Shown piece after piece: positions 18,466 to 26,461 of a stretch of DNA of 64,000 nucleotides. Under the pieces are notes generated by a model. It searched no databases. It was not told where the DNA came from and saw nothing but the letters and a program-made list of their open reading frames with translations. Source of the DNA: Brevibacterium renqingii. Lineage in GTDB: Bacteria; Actinomycetota; Actinomycetes; Actinomycetales; Brevibacteriaceae. Both the position numbers and the translations under genes were made by a program. The stretch covers positions 186,001 to 250,000 of the forward strand of contig NZ_JADBHF010000003.1 of assembly GCF_017808105.1 (NCBI RefSeq). Direction: 5' to 3'. Within the stretch, counting starts at the first letter, position 1. Each line of letters opens with the position of its first letter.

Positions 18466-19407
18466 TCAGCCGAGTACGCGGATCGGCCGGCCGTCCGCCC
18501 AGGCGGCGATGTCCTCGACCGCCTGGGTGAAGAAGATCCGGTAGGTGTCCTCGGTGACATATCCCAGGTGCGGAGTGAGCACCGTGCGCGGCGCCGAGCG
18601 CAGCGGGTGGTCGGCCGGCAGCGGTTCGAGGTCGTGGACGTCGAGCCCCGCGCCTCGGATCCGTCCCTCGTCCAGGGCCGCGAGGAGGGCGTCGGTGTCG
18701 ACGAGCCCCGCCCGGGACGTGTTGACGAGGATGCCGCTTCGCTTCATGAGCTGAAGTTCCGCCGCCGAGACCAGGCCGCGGCTGCGATCGCTGAGCTTGT
18801 AGTGGATCGTGACCACATCGGAGGTCGAGAACAGCTCCTCCCTGCTCACTGCCCGCACTCCCAGACCCGAGGCCCGTTCGGCGTCGAGGTTCTGGCTCCA
18901 GGCCACGACTTCCATCCCGAACGCCGCCCCGATCCGGGCGACCTTCGTTCCCAGGCGTCCCAGGCCGATCACCCCGAGGCGGTGCCCGTCGAGGTCTCCC
19001 CCGACCGTCGTCTGCCATCCTCCGTTTCTGACAGAGGCATCCTCGACCGGGATGCTGCGCAGCACCGACAGAATGAGGCCCCAGGTCAGCTCCGGTGTTG
19101 CCGAGGTCGTCGACTCGGTTGAACAGACCACGATGCCACGTTCACGCGCCGCCTCCACATCGATGGAGGCATTCACCCGCCCCGTGGTCACGAGCAGTCG
19201 CAGATCCGTCAGCAGGGCAAGACGGTCGGCTGTGAACGCGGTCCTCTCCCGCATCGCCACGACCACCTCGGCGCCGCTGAGCACCGTGACCAGGTCACTG
19301 TCATCCCGGATGGGGCGCGGAACGAATTCGACCTCGGCACCGAGGCTGCTCCAGTCCGCGAAATCGGCCGCCACCTGCTGATAGTCATCGAGCACGACGA
19401 TGCGCAT
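18466..19407 (-). CDS. D-2-hydroxyacid dehydrogenase family protein
   Basis: NAD(P)-dependent dehydrogenase related to SerA and glyoxylate/hydroxypyruvate reductases, 313 residues. Visible features are the Rossmann motif GVIGLGRLGTKVARIGAAFG near 145, active-site Arg in NTSRAGLVD near 230, Glu in DVHDLEPLP near 258 and His in LTPHLGYVTE near 278. It lacks the ACT domain of SerA. The N-terminal MRIVVLDDYQ is typical of a subgroup of uncharacterised homologues. The substrate cannot be assigned. It is separated from ilvD by a strong hairpin, so is probably transcribed independently. Confidence 0.85.
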   Translation of the reverse strand: MRIVVLDDYQQVAADFADWSSLGAEVEFVPRPIRDDSDLVTVLSGAEVVVAMRERTAFTADRLALLTDLRLLVTTGRVNASIDVEAARERGIVVCSTESTTSATPELTWGLILSVLRSIPVEDASVRNGGWQTTVGGDLDGHRLGVIGLGRLGTKVARIGAAFGMEVVAWSQNLDAERASGLGVRAVSREELFSTSDVVTIHYKLSDRSRGLVSAAELQLMKRSGILVNTSRAGLVDTDALLAALDEGRIRGAGLDVHDLEPLPADHPLRSAPRTVLTPHLGYVTEDTYRIFFTQAVEDIAAWADGRPIRVLG

Positions 19408-19460
19408 GCTGTCCCTCCTGAGTCCGTGGGACCTCCATCGTAGAGCGATAAGCTGGCCCG

Positions 19461-19490
19461 GTGAGCGCAGAGATCATCCTGAGACAGTGA
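19461..19490 (+). CDS. Candidate leaderless nine-codon open frame
   Basis: TAAGCT (19449-19454) plus six bases leads into GTG and the peptide MSAEIILRQ, then a stop 25 bases before a perfect 15-bp hairpin. The promoter-to-start sequence TAAGCTGGCCCGGTGAGC is identical to the one that starts orn at 47867. No gene follows on this strand, so the small frame may be chance or a short regulatory RNA. Confidence 0.25.
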   Translation: MSAEIILRQ

Positions 19491-19515
19491 CCGGTGGACA
19501 CAGATCCGCACACAG

Positions 19516-19560
19516 ATCGCCGAGGCGGTGCAGACAGGATGTCAGCACCGCCTCGGCGAT
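19516..19560. terminator. Perfect 15-bp hairpin downstream of ilvD
   Basis: ATCGCCGAGGCGGTG (19516-19530) pairs exactly with 19546-19560 around a 15-base loop. It lies 60 bases past the ilvD stop and before the next minus-strand gene, and would terminate in either direction. Confidence 0.7.
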
Positions 19561-19619
19561 TTCATGCTCGGGTCACGTTCAGCTGCCGCGGTGTCACCCG
19601 ATGGTGGAAGTTCCTGCGA

Positions 19620-21332
19620 TCAGAAGCAGACCGCGCCCTTCGAGGCCGACTGCACGAGCTTCGCGTACTTGCCGAGCACCCCGGTCAGGCGATGGTTGTC
19701 CGGGATCGTCCAGGTCTTCCGGCGCTCGGCCAGCACCTCCTCGTCCACGTGGAGTTCGATGGACCGGGCCGCGATGTCGACGGTGATCCTGTCTCCGTCC
19801 TCGACCAGGGCGATCGGGCCGCCGTCGACGGCCTCTGGGGCGATGTGGCCGATGCACAGACCGGTCGATCCGCCGGAGAAGCGGCCGTCGGTGAGCAGCA
19901 GGACGTCCTTACCGATGCCCGCGCCCTTGATGGCGCCGGTGATCGCGAGCATCTCGCGCATCCCCGGCCCGCCCTTGGGCCCCTCGTAGCGGATGACCAC
20001 GACGTCGCCCTTCTTCAGTTCGCCGTTCAGCACGGCGTCCATGGCCGGCTTCTCCTGGTCGAACACACGAGCAGTTCCCTCGAAGACATCGGCGTCGAAG
20101 CCCGCGGACTTCACCACGGCGCCTTCAGGTGCCAGCGAGCCCTGCAGCACGGTGAGACCGCCGGTGGCGTGGATCGGGTTGTTCAGCGCGCGGAGGATCT
20201 TGCCGTCGGGGTCCGGCGGGTTGATCGACTCGAGATTCTCGGCCACGGTCTTGCCGGTCACGGTCAGGCAGTCGCCGTTGAGCAGTCCGGCATCGAGCAG
20301 AGCCTTCATGACCACGGGCACGCCGCCGATCTTGAAGACATCGTTCATCACGTACTGGCCGAAGGGCTTGACGTTGCCCAGGTGCGGAACCCTGTCGCCG
20401 ATCCGGTTGAAGTCGTCGAGCTCGAGGGTGACCCCCGCCTCGTGGGCGATCGCCAGCAGGTGGAGCACGGCGTTCGTCGAACCGCCGAAGGCCATGACCA
20501 CGGCGATCGCGTTGTGCAGCGATTCGCGGGTGATGATGTCCTTGGCGGTGATTCCGCGGCGGAGCAGGTTGACGACCGCTTCGCCGGACTTGCGTGCGAA
20601 CATCGTGCGGTTGCGGTGGATGGCCGGCGGGGCGGCCGAACCGGGCAGCGACATCCCCATGGCCTCGGCGGCCGAGGCCATGGTGTTCGCCGTGTACATG
20701 CCGCCGCACGCTCCCTCGCCGGGACAGACCGCACGTTCGATGGCATCGACGTCGCCCTGGGTGATGGTGCCCGCGCGGCAGGCGCCGACGGCCTCGAAGG
20801 CGTCGATGAGAGTGACTTCCTTCTCCGTGCCGTCCGAGAGCTTCGCGGTGCCCGGCATGATCGAGCCGTTGTAGAGGAAGACGCTGGAGAGACCGAGGCG
20901 GGCCGAGGCCATGAGCATGCCGGGGATCGACTTGTCGCAGCCGGCCATGAGGACCGAGCCGTCGAGGCGCTCGGCGCTCATCACGGTCTCCACGGAGTCG
21001 GTGATGACCTCACGGGAGACCAGCGAGTAGTGCATGCCCTCGTGGCCCATGGAGATGCCGTCCGAGACCGAGATGGTTCCGAACTCCAGTGGGAAGCCGC
21101 CGGCCTCGTGGACGCCTTCCTTGGCGGCCGCGCCGAGACGCTGCAGGGACATATTGCAGGGAGTGATCTCGTTCCACGAGGTCGCGATCGCAACCTGCGG
21201 CTTCACCCAGTCGTCATCGCCCATGCCGACGGCGCGAAGCATGCCGCGCGCGGCGGTGGCTTCGAGGCCGTCGGTGACATCGCGAGACCGAGGTTTGATG
21301 TCCGGAGTGGTGGTGTCTGTATCGATGCTCAT
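19620..21332 (-). CDS. ilvD: Dihydroxy-acid dehydratase
   Basis: Dehydrates dihydroxy-isovalerate and dihydroxy-methylvalerate to the 2-oxo acids that IlvE transaminates. The 570-residue protein has the three cysteines expected for the iron-sulfur cluster: Cys59 (TPCNMSL), Cys132 (GCDKSIPG) and Cys209 ([12 protein letters not shown]). [15 protein letters not shown] lies near the C-terminus. A TAGCAT -10 element six bases before the ATG at 21332 fixes the start and predicts a leaderless message. ilvD is unlinked in transcription to ilvBNC, which is common in actinobacteria. Confidence 0.97.
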   Translation of the reverse strand: MSIDTDTTTPDIKPRSRDVTDGLEATAARGMLRAVGMGDDDWVKPQVAIATSWNEITPCNMSLQRLGAAAKEGVHEAGGFPLEFGTISVSDGISMGHEGMHYSLVSREVITDSVETVMSAERLDGSVLMAGCDKSIPGMLMASARLGLSSVFLYNGSIMPGTAKLSDGTEKEVTLIDAFEAVGACRAGTITQGDVDAIERAVCPGEGACGGMYTANTMASAAEAMGMSLPGSAAPPAIHRNRTMFARKSGEAVVNLLRRGITAKDIITRESLHNAIAVVMAFGGSTNAVLHLLAIAHEAGVTLELDDFNRIGDRVPHLGNVKPFGQYVMNDVFKIGGVPVVMKALLDAGLLNGDCLTVTGKTVAENLESINPPDPDGKILRALNNPIHATGGLTVLQGSLAPEGAVVKSAGFDADVFEGTARVFDQEKPAMDAVLNGELKKGDVVVIRYEGPKGGPGMREMLAITGAIKGAGIGKDVLLLTDGRFSGGSTGLCIGHIAPEAVDGGPIALVEDGDRITVDIAARSIELHVDEEVLAERRKTWTIPDNHRLTGVLGKYAKLVQSASKGAVCF

Positions 21333-21338
21333 GCAGGC

Positions 21339-21344
21339 ATGCTA
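21339..21344 (-). promoter_or_regulatory. -10 element of leaderless ilvD transcript
   Basis: TAGCAT on the minus strand, then GCCTGC and the ilvD ATG. The -35 is not recognisable. Confidence 0.45.
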
Positions 21345-21513
21345 CGCCGGATTTCAGCATCCGCACGCCCGACTCTCGCATGGTGGAACCTCATCTGGGC
21401 AACCGACGGCGTTCCGCGCCGACGACAGACCAGGACGCTCGCATTCGGTGAGGAATGTGTGCCCTTGAGTTCGGTTGGCACCGCTGCGATCGTTTCGTAC
21501 TGCTGCGGTCGGT

Positions 21514-22458
21514 TCAGGCCCTGACGAGGTTGATCGGCTGCTCGCCGTCGTTGATCCGACGGACCTGATCGGCGAGGATCTTCACCACCCGCGGTTCGAA
21601 CGCCGAGGTGTCCCCTCCCACATGCGGAGTGATGAGCGTGTTCGGGGTCCCCCACAGCGGGTGATTGCGCGGCAGCGGCTCGGGATCGGTGACGTCGAGG
21701 GCGGCATGGAGGCGGCCGGTCGACAGCTCGGCCACGAGCGCCTCGGTGTCGACGACCTTGCCGCGAGCGACATTGACGATGAGCGCATTGTCGGGAAGGA
21801 GTCCGAGGAATTCGGCATCGACGAGGTGGTGCGTGCCTTCGGTGAGCGGCGTGATGAGGACGACGACCTCGGTGTGGGGCAGCAGCTGCGGGAGTTCGTC
21901 GACGCCGTGGACGTGCCCCCGGTCGTCGTCGCGGGCGGACGAGGCCACGCGCGTGAGGTCGACTTCGAAGGGGGCGAAGCGATCGGCGATGGCGGCGCCG
22001 ATCTCTCCGACGCCGATGACCATCACGCGCCGGTCCTGCAGGGACCGGTAACGCTCGTGAGCCCAGCTCCGCGAGACCTGCGATCGGACGGCATCGTCGA
22101 TGCCGCGCAGGCTCGCCAGGGTCAGCGCCAGCGCGAGCTCGGCGGTCCCGCCGGTGTGCACGCCCGAGGCGGTGGCCACCTCGATGCCGCGTTCGGGCAG
22201 GTGGGCCACGGGATCGTAGCCGGTTGTCTGGGTGATGACGAGCCGGAGGTTCGGCAGCTCGTCGAGCATCTCGATGGTCGGTCCCGAGCCGAGGTAGGGC
22301 AGGACGACGACGTCGACATCGTCGCGGCTGAGCTTCGCGGATCGTTCGGCATCGGAGAGGACGACGAGGTCGACGTTCGCCCGCTGATGAGCGGGTATCT
22401 GGGCGATCACCCGGTCGCGGAGTTCGGAATTCGGGAAGGCGATGGTGGTGAGGGACAT
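21514..22458 (-). CDS. D-2-hydroxyacid dehydrogenase family protein
   Basis: Second member of this family in the window, 314 residues and clearly diverged from the first. It shows MVIGVGEIGAAIADRFAPF near 147 (Rossmann loop), Arg in VNVARGKVVDTEAL near 222, Glu in DVTDPEPLP near 250 and His in LITPHVGGDTSAFEPR near 272. The GDTS/FEPR tail is typical of phosphoglycerate dehydrogenase-like proteins without known substrate. It starts 15 bases after the MarR gene, so it is probably the last gene of the monooxygenase/reductase/MarR operon. A role in handling the product of that system is conceivable but not shown. Confidence 0.82.
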   Translation of the reverse strand: MSLTTIAFPNSELRDRVIAQIPAHQRANVDLVVLSDAERSAKLSRDDVDVVVLPYLGSGPTIEMLDELPNLRLVITQTTGYDPVAHLPERGIEVATASGVHTGGTAELALALTLASLRGIDDAVRSQVSRSWAHERYRSLQDRRVMVIGVGEIGAAIADRFAPFEVDLTRVASSARDDDRGHVHGVDELPQLLPHTEVVVLITPLTEGTHHLVDAEFLGLLPDNALIVNVARGKVVDTEALVAELSTGRLHAALDVTDPEPLPRNHPLWGTPNTLITPHVGGDTSAFEPRVVKILADQVRRINDGEQPINLVRA

Positions 22459-22473
22459 GCCCTCATTGTGGCA

Positions 22474-22938
22474 CTATTCGGGCAGCGCGCGGGAGATCCG
22501 ACCGAACACGCTGCGGATGACCTCGAGCTCCTCGTCGCTGACATGGTCGAGGAACACCTCGTCGACATAGCCGCGGTGCCTCTGTCCGGCGGCGAGGAAG
22601 GCCCGTGCGCCGGCTTCGGTGAGCGCCACATTGTGGGCCCGCCTGTCGTCGGCGCACTCGGTCTTCAGCACCAGTCCCGCGTCCTGGAGCACCTTGATCC
22701 GGTAGTTCAGCCTGGATGGCGAGAACACGAGCTTCCTCGCCAGGGCACTCATCGTCAGTGTCCGATCGGGCGCTTCCCAGAGCAGGAGCAGGGTGTTGTA
22801 GTCGCTGACGGTCAGGCCCGCGTCCTCCTTCAGCTGCGCCTCGAGGGCCTGCCGGATCCGCTGCGAGGTCTCGAAGTACACTCGCCACGAGCTCTGCGCG
22901 AGCAGATCCCGGCCCAGTCCGAACTTGATCTCGGTCAT
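22474..22938 (-). CDS. MarR-family transcriptional regulator
   Basis: 154-residue winged-helix repressor: helix-turn-helix TMSALARKLVFSPSRLNYRIKVLQDAGLV near residues 60-88, followed by the wing (DDRRAHNVALTEAGARAF). The N- and C-terminal helices would form the dimer interface. It is the third gene of the operon (LLM monooxygenase, FMN reductase, MarR), two bases after the reductase stop, so it is probably autoregulated through the palindrome at 24896-24926. MarR proteins of this kind usually respond to phenolics, quinones or oxidants; no redox cysteine is conserved in the helix-turn-helix, and the ligand is unknown. Confidence 0.88.
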   Translation of the reverse strand: MTEIKFGLGRDLLAQSSWRVYFETSQRIRQALEAQLKEDAGLTVSDYNTLLLLWEAPDRTLTMSALARKLVFSPSRLNYRIKVLQDAGLVLKTECADDRRAHNVALTEAGARAFLAAGQRHRGYVDEVFLDHVSDEELEVIRSVFGRISRALPE

Positions 22939-22940
22939 CG

Positions 22941-23654
22941 TCAGCCCTCGAGCAGCTGGGCGAACGGCGTGATGCGATCCGGATCGAACTCGTCGTCGAC
23001 GCCGCGGACGGCGCCGGAGGTTGCGCCTCCGGCACGACGCGAGACCGGCTCGGAGTGCGAGCCCTCGGCCACCTCGGCGAGATCATCTCGCGAAGCGCCG
23101 ATGATCGTCGAGGTCAGCGAGACGAGCTCCTCGGCGGCCTGGCGGACGCGGGCGCTCAGCGCACGCCCGCCCTCCATCGAGCCCCAGTCGTCGGTCGCGG
23201 CGAAGACCGTGGTCGGCACGACGATCCCCTTGAGGTAGGACAGCATCGGCCGCAGCGCGGCCTCCCCGGCCAGGGAGTGACGCGGGGTGCCTCCGGTGGA
23301 GGCGATGAGCACGGGCTTGTTCGCCAGTGCCTTCTCGTCGATGAGCTGCCAGAACAGGGTGTGCAGCCCCACCGGAGCGACCTTGTACACGGGCGAGACG
23401 GTGACGACGGCGTCCGCCTCGGCGACGGTCGCGAACACCGTCTCGAGCTGCTCGGAGCGGAACCCGGTCAGGGTCATGTCCGTCAGCGCCGAGGCGAGGT
23501 TGCGGATGTTGATGTTCTCCGTGGCGACCTCGATGCCCACCGACTCCCCCACCGAGGTGAGCCCGGCGAGAATCCTGTCCGTGAGTTTGAGTGTGGTCGA
23601 GTCCTCGCTCAGAGAGGTCGTCACGGCCACGACCTTCATGGTCTGTCCGGTCAT
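22941..23654 (-). CDS. CE1759-type FMN reductase (LLM partner)
   Basis: NAD(P)H-dependent FMN reductase of the flavodoxin-like fold, 237 residues. It has TTSLSEDSTTLKLTDRIL near residue 12 (phosphate-binding loop), SPVYKVAPVGLHTLFWQLID near 90 and IASTGGTPRHSLAGEAALRP near 117. Both the sequence and the gene order match the LLM-partnered reductase family named after Corynebacterium CE1759. It would supply reduced FMN to the adjacent monooxygenase, whose gene overlaps its start by four bases. The C-terminal 40 residues are basic and acidic low complexity, ending DPDRITPFAQLLEG. Confidence 0.85.
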   Translation of the reverse strand: MTGQTMKVVAVTTSLSEDSTTLKLTDRILAGLTSVGESVGIEVATENINIRNLASALTDMTLTGFRSEQLETVFATVAEADAVVTVSPVYKVAPVGLHTLFWQLIDEKALANKPVLIASTGGTPRHSLAGEAALRPMLSYLKGIVVPTTVFAATDDWGSMEGGRALSARVRQAAEELVSLTSTIIGASRDDLAEVAEGSHSEPVSRRAGGATSGAVRGVDDEFDPDRITPFAQLLEG

Positions 23655-24826
23655 GCCTGATCAGCTCCTGACTTCTCGGCGGCACGGGCCTGCTCGCGGT
23701 CGGTGAAGGCACGTGATCCCGGGCCTCCTCCGGGGATCGGGTCGCGGCCCTCGCGATGGCGGAGGACCAGCGATTCGTGGGTCGGCGCCTCGGGGACGTC
23801 GGCGGGACGGTTCTTCGCGAACTCCTCGCGCAGGACCGGGATGACCTCCTCTCCGAGCAGGTCGAGCTGCTCGAGCACGGTCTTGTGCGGGATTCCGGCG
23901 TGGTCGATGAGGAACAGCTGGCGCTGATAGTCCCCGGCCCAGTCGCGGAAGCTCAGGGTGCGCTCGATGACCTGCTGCGGCGAGCCGACGGTCAGCGGGG
24001 TCTGCGTCGAGAAGTCCTCGAGGCTCGGACCGTGGCCGTAGACCGGCGCGTTGTCGAAGTAGGGACGGAACTCACGCACCGCGTCCTGCGAGTTCTTGCG
24101 CATGAAGATGTGTCCTCCGAGGCCGACGATCGCCTGGCTGGCGGTGCCGTGGCCGTAGTACTCGTAGCGCTGGCGGTAGAGCTGGACCATCCTTGCGGTG
24201 TGCGAGGTCGGCCAGAAGATGTTGTTGTGGAAGAACCCGTCGCCGTAGTAGGCGGCCTGCTCGGCGATCTCGGGGCTGCGGATCGATCCGTGCCAGACGA
24301 AGGGCGGAACGTCGTCGAGCGGCCACGGGGTGACCGTGAACCCATTGAGCGGGGTCCGGAACTTGCCCTCCCAGTCGAGGTTCTTCTCCCGCCACAGGCG
24401 ATAGAGAAGATTGTAGTTCTCCACCGCCAGCGGGATGCCCGAACGGATGTCCTTGCCGAACCACGGGTAGACGGGACCGGTGTTGCCGCGTCCCATCATG
24501 AGGCTGAGCCGACCGTCGGACAGGTGCTGGGCGTATGAGTAGTCCTCGGCGATGCGCACCGGGTCGGTGGTGGTGATCAGCGTCGTCGAAGTCGTCAGGT
24601 GCAGCTTCTCGGTCTGGGCCGCGATGTTCGACAGCAGGACGGCGGGATTGGCCGGAGCGACGAACGGCGGGTTGTGGTGCTGACCGGTGGAGAAGACGTC
24701 GAGTCCGACCTCTTCGGCCTTCTTCGCGATCTCGACCGTGTTCTTGATGCGCTGGTTCTCTGTGACGGTGGTGCCGTCGGTGGGGTCGCTGGTGACATCA
24801 CCGATGGTGAAGATTCCGAATTCCAT
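23651..24826 (-). CDS. CE1758-type luciferase-like FMN-dependent monooxygenase
   Basis: 391-residue TIM-barrel flavin monooxygenase of the bacterial luciferase superfamily, needing reduced FMN. The recognisable core is MEFGIFTIGDVTSDP at the N-terminus, STGQHHNPPFVAPANPAVLL near 48, TLITTTDPVRIAEDYSYAQHLSDGRL near 80 and MMGRGNTGPVYPWFGKD near 108. These match the CE1758 family, always found with a CE1759 reductase. The ATG at 24826 has AGAAGGAG upstream; the frame extends to 24898 but would overlap the operator. First gene of the operon. The substrate is undescribed as far as I know. Confidence 0.87.
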   Translation of the reverse strand: MEFGIFTIGDVTSDPTDGTTVTENQRIKNTVEIAKKAEEVGLDVFSTGQHHNPPFVAPANPAVLLSNIAAQTEKLHLTTSTTLITTTDPVRIAEDYSYAQHLSDGRLSLMMGRGNTGPVYPWFGKDIRSGIPLAVENYNLLYRLWREKNLDWEGKFRTPLNGFTVTPWPLDDVPPFVWHGSIRSPEIAEQAAYYGDGFFHNNIFWPTSHTARMVQLYRQRYEYYGHGTASQAIVGLGGHIFMRKNSQDAVREFRPYFDNAPVYGHGPSLEDFSTQTPLTVGSPQQVIERTLSFRDWAGDYQRQLFLIDHAGIPHKTVLEQLDLLGEEVIPVLREEFAKNRPADVPEAPTHESLVLRHREGRDPIPGGGPGSRAFTDREQARAAEKSGADQA

Positions 24827-24895
24827 GGCTGCTCCTTCTGTTCGCTGCAGGTGAGGCGACGGCTGCGGCCTGGTGGCCCGGCTGGACCCCGCCTC

Positions 24896-24926
24896 CAACT
24901 AACTTCAATTTTGAAGTAACTAGTTG
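24896..24926. promoter_or_regulatory. Candidate MarR operator upstream of the monooxygenase operon
   Basis: The core ACTTCAATTTTGAAGT (24902-24917) is a perfect 7-2-7 palindrome. It is extended by a second pair, CAACTA (24896) and TAGTTG (24921). This AT-rich island in GC-rich DNA lies 70 bases before the monooxygenase ATG, where a repressor would block transcription. Confidence 0.65.
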
Positions 24927-24971
24927 AAAGCTTAACAGACTGCCCATGGAAAGTATTCCTGCGTGCGGTGA

Positions 24972-25043
24972 CTCGTCTCCTGCGGGCGGATCCGCCGCGA
25001 TCCAGCACGGGATTTCGAAGTGGATCCGCCCGCAGGAGACGAG
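24972..25043. repeat. Palindromic repeat element, copy 1
   Basis: A perfect 22-bp inverted repeat (CTCGTCTCCTGCGGGCGGAT continuing to 24993, mirrored at 25022-25043) around a 28-base loop. The inner core CTCCTGNGGGYGGATCC is shared with the element at 26296-26361, so this is a dispersed repeat rather than an isolated terminator. The two copies bracket the DUF559-type gene. Confidence 0.8.
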
Positions 25044-25075
25044 GCACTTCGGTTTGGCACTCAACCAGCCGCAGC

Positions 25076-25150
25076 CCAGGCGCCTCCGTACAGACGATGC
25101 CCAGGCGCCTCCACCAGCCGATGCGCGGTCGCCTCCGCACAGCGCGGCCG
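25076..25150. repeat. Degenerate 25-bp tandem repeat, three units
   Basis: Units begin at 25076, 25101 and 25126, each carrying a CGCCTCC core with a following GATGC in the first two. The third unit is weaker. No function is visible. Confidence 0.5.
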
Positions 25151-25338
25151 CACGTTCGCAGTGCCGTCGAGAAGACCACTCGTACGTATTCGCCTGTGGG
25201 CAGATCCTCATCAAAAGAACCTGCCGCCCGGATTCTCGGAGATCGACTCGCGTGCACGATCCTGTGGGCAACAGCGCGCTGTGCACAGCCTCGTCCCCCT
25301 CCTCGGCTTCCGCTCCCAGGAAGAGGAGCCTTGAGAGT

Positions 25339-26292
25339 ATGTGGAAAACGATGAATCAGACCGTCGATTTCAGACCCGTACCGCTGCCCTTCACGGCCTC
25401 CGAAGCCAGGCGACGGGGCATCACTGCTTACGCACTGGCGGACCGTCACCGCTTCAGCCAGATCTTCCGCGGCATCTGGGTCGACACCGAGTCATTGACC
25501 GACGTGCCGGCGCCTCGCTGGGCGGATCACCGATGGCTCGAGACCTGGGTGCGCATGACAGGCATCCGTATGCTCTATCCCAGCCTGGCCGCGGACCACC
25601 TGACAGCGGCGCGTCTGTACGGCCTTCCGCTGCCGAGCCATATCTCAGACAAGAGCATCCATGTGGCCACGGCCTCGCGCAATCTTCGCATCAGCCGGCC
25701 CGGCCTCGTCGTCCGCAGACCGGCGACGCTCCGAACCGAGTGGGTCGAGCTCCTGGGGCTGCCGCTGGCCACCATTCCGCGCGTCATCGCCACCCTGGCA
25801 CCGCTGCTCAGCCTCAATGAGCTCGTGACAGTCGGCGATGCCGCAATCGGCAGGCAGGCCAGCGGACCGTACATCACCCGCGAGCGGCTGCGAGAGGAGA
25901 TCGCCGCGCTTCCCCGCGTTGCCCACCGCCGCAAAGTGCGGAAGGCGCTCACCCTCATGCGCGAGACGGTCGACTCGCCGCAGGAATCCTGGCTGCGCTT
26001 ATGGCTGATCGGCTGCGGGTTCCAGGAACCGGTCGTCCATCCCGCCGTCTACAGTCCGATCGACGACTGCGTGCTCCACCCGGACCTCGGCTACCCCGAG
26101 CTGCGGATCGCGATCGAGTACGAAGGCGACCAGCACCGCACCTCCCCCGCCCAGTACGCGCAGGACATCCGCCGCAGAGAACTGTTCGAAGCGGAGGGCT
26201 GGGTGCTGCTGCGTGTGGCGAAGCGCAGCGACATGGCCTCGTTCGCAAAGCGCCTCAGGCACTGCATCGCGGAGCGATCCTCGTCACGCTGA
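25339..26292 (+). CDS. DUF559 / Vsr-like endonuclease-domain protein
   Basis: 317 residues. The C-terminal 100 residues carry the DUF559 pattern: HPAVYSPIDDCVLHPDLGYPELR, then IAIEYEGDQHRT near 265 and RRRELFEAEGWVLLRVAKRS, a PD-(D/E)xK-like fold with candidate active-site Asp and Glu. The N-terminal part (ITAYALADRHRFSQIFRGIWV) resembles the AbiEi-type antitoxin N-terminal domain found on many actinobacterial DUF559 proteins. No partner toxin or methyltransferase is adjacent. ATG at 25339 is the first good start after GGAAGAGGAG; ATG at 25351 is possible. Flanked on both sides by palindromic repeats, so it may be a mobile or accessory unit. Function unknown. Confidence 0.75.
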   Translation: MWKTMNQTVDFRPVPLPFTASEARRRGITAYALADRHRFSQIFRGIWVDTESLTDVPAPRWADHRWLETWVRMTGIRMLYPSLAADHLTAARLYGLPLPSHISDKSIHVATASRNLRISRPGLVVRRPATLRTEWVELLGLPLATIPRVIATLAPLLSLNELVTVGDAAIGRQASGPYITRERLREEIAALPRVAHRRKVRKALTLMRETVDSPQESWLRLWLIGCGFQEPVVHPAVYSPIDDCVLHPDLGYPELRIAIEYEGDQHRTSPAQYAQDIRRRELFEAEGWVLLRVAKRSDMASFAKRLRHCIAERSSSR

Positions 26293-26295
26293 CCG

Positions 26296-26361
26296 GTCTC
26301 CTGAGGGTGGATCCACCGTGAATCCTCGTCCGCAATCGCGGTGGATCCACCCGCAGGAGAC
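26296..26361. repeat. Palindromic repeat element, copy 2
   Basis: A 23-bp inverted repeat with one mismatch (GTCTCCTGAGGGTGGATCC at 26296, mirrored at 26339-26361) around a 20-base loop, three bases after the DUF559-type stop. The arms share the core of copy 1. Lying between convergent genes, it could also terminate both transcripts. Confidence 0.8.
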
Positions 26362-26411
26362 ACCGCAGCGGCGTCTGACGAGATGTGACCCAGAGGAAGA
26401 GGAGTCGGAAT

Positions 26412-26461
26412 CGGAATCAGGTCCAGAGGGCGGGACCGGAATCAGATCCAGAGGGCGGGGT
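26412..26461. repeat. 25-bp tandem duplication over the cysE stop
   Basis: CGGAATCAGGTCCAGAGGGC (26412) recurs 25 bases later at 26437 with one substitution. The second unit contains the cysE stop codon and the last codons (DPALWI). The first unit is the same sequence displaced just past the stop, a small duplication of the gene end. Confidence 0.85.

Larger units (their letters stand above)
24950..25338. other. Non-coding spacer with repeats
   Basis: The 389 bases between the divergent monooxygenase operon and the DUF559-type gene hold no convincing gene. They contain the first palindromic repeat copy (24972-25043), a degenerate 25-bp tandem repeat (25076-25150) and, near the 3' end, the AGGAAGAGGAG stretch that precedes the next gene. 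Confidence 0.6.

Noticed and set aside
25340-26292. Complete toxin-antitoxin or restriction-modification system around the DUF559-type gene
   Set aside because: No methyltransferase, AbiEii-type nucleotidyltransferase or second small gene is adjacent; the neighbours are a monooxygenase operon and cysE.
24972-26361. Insertion sequence termini
   Set aside because: The inverted repeats are internally palindromic hairpins, not a pair of terminal inverted repeats, and no transposase or target duplication is visible.
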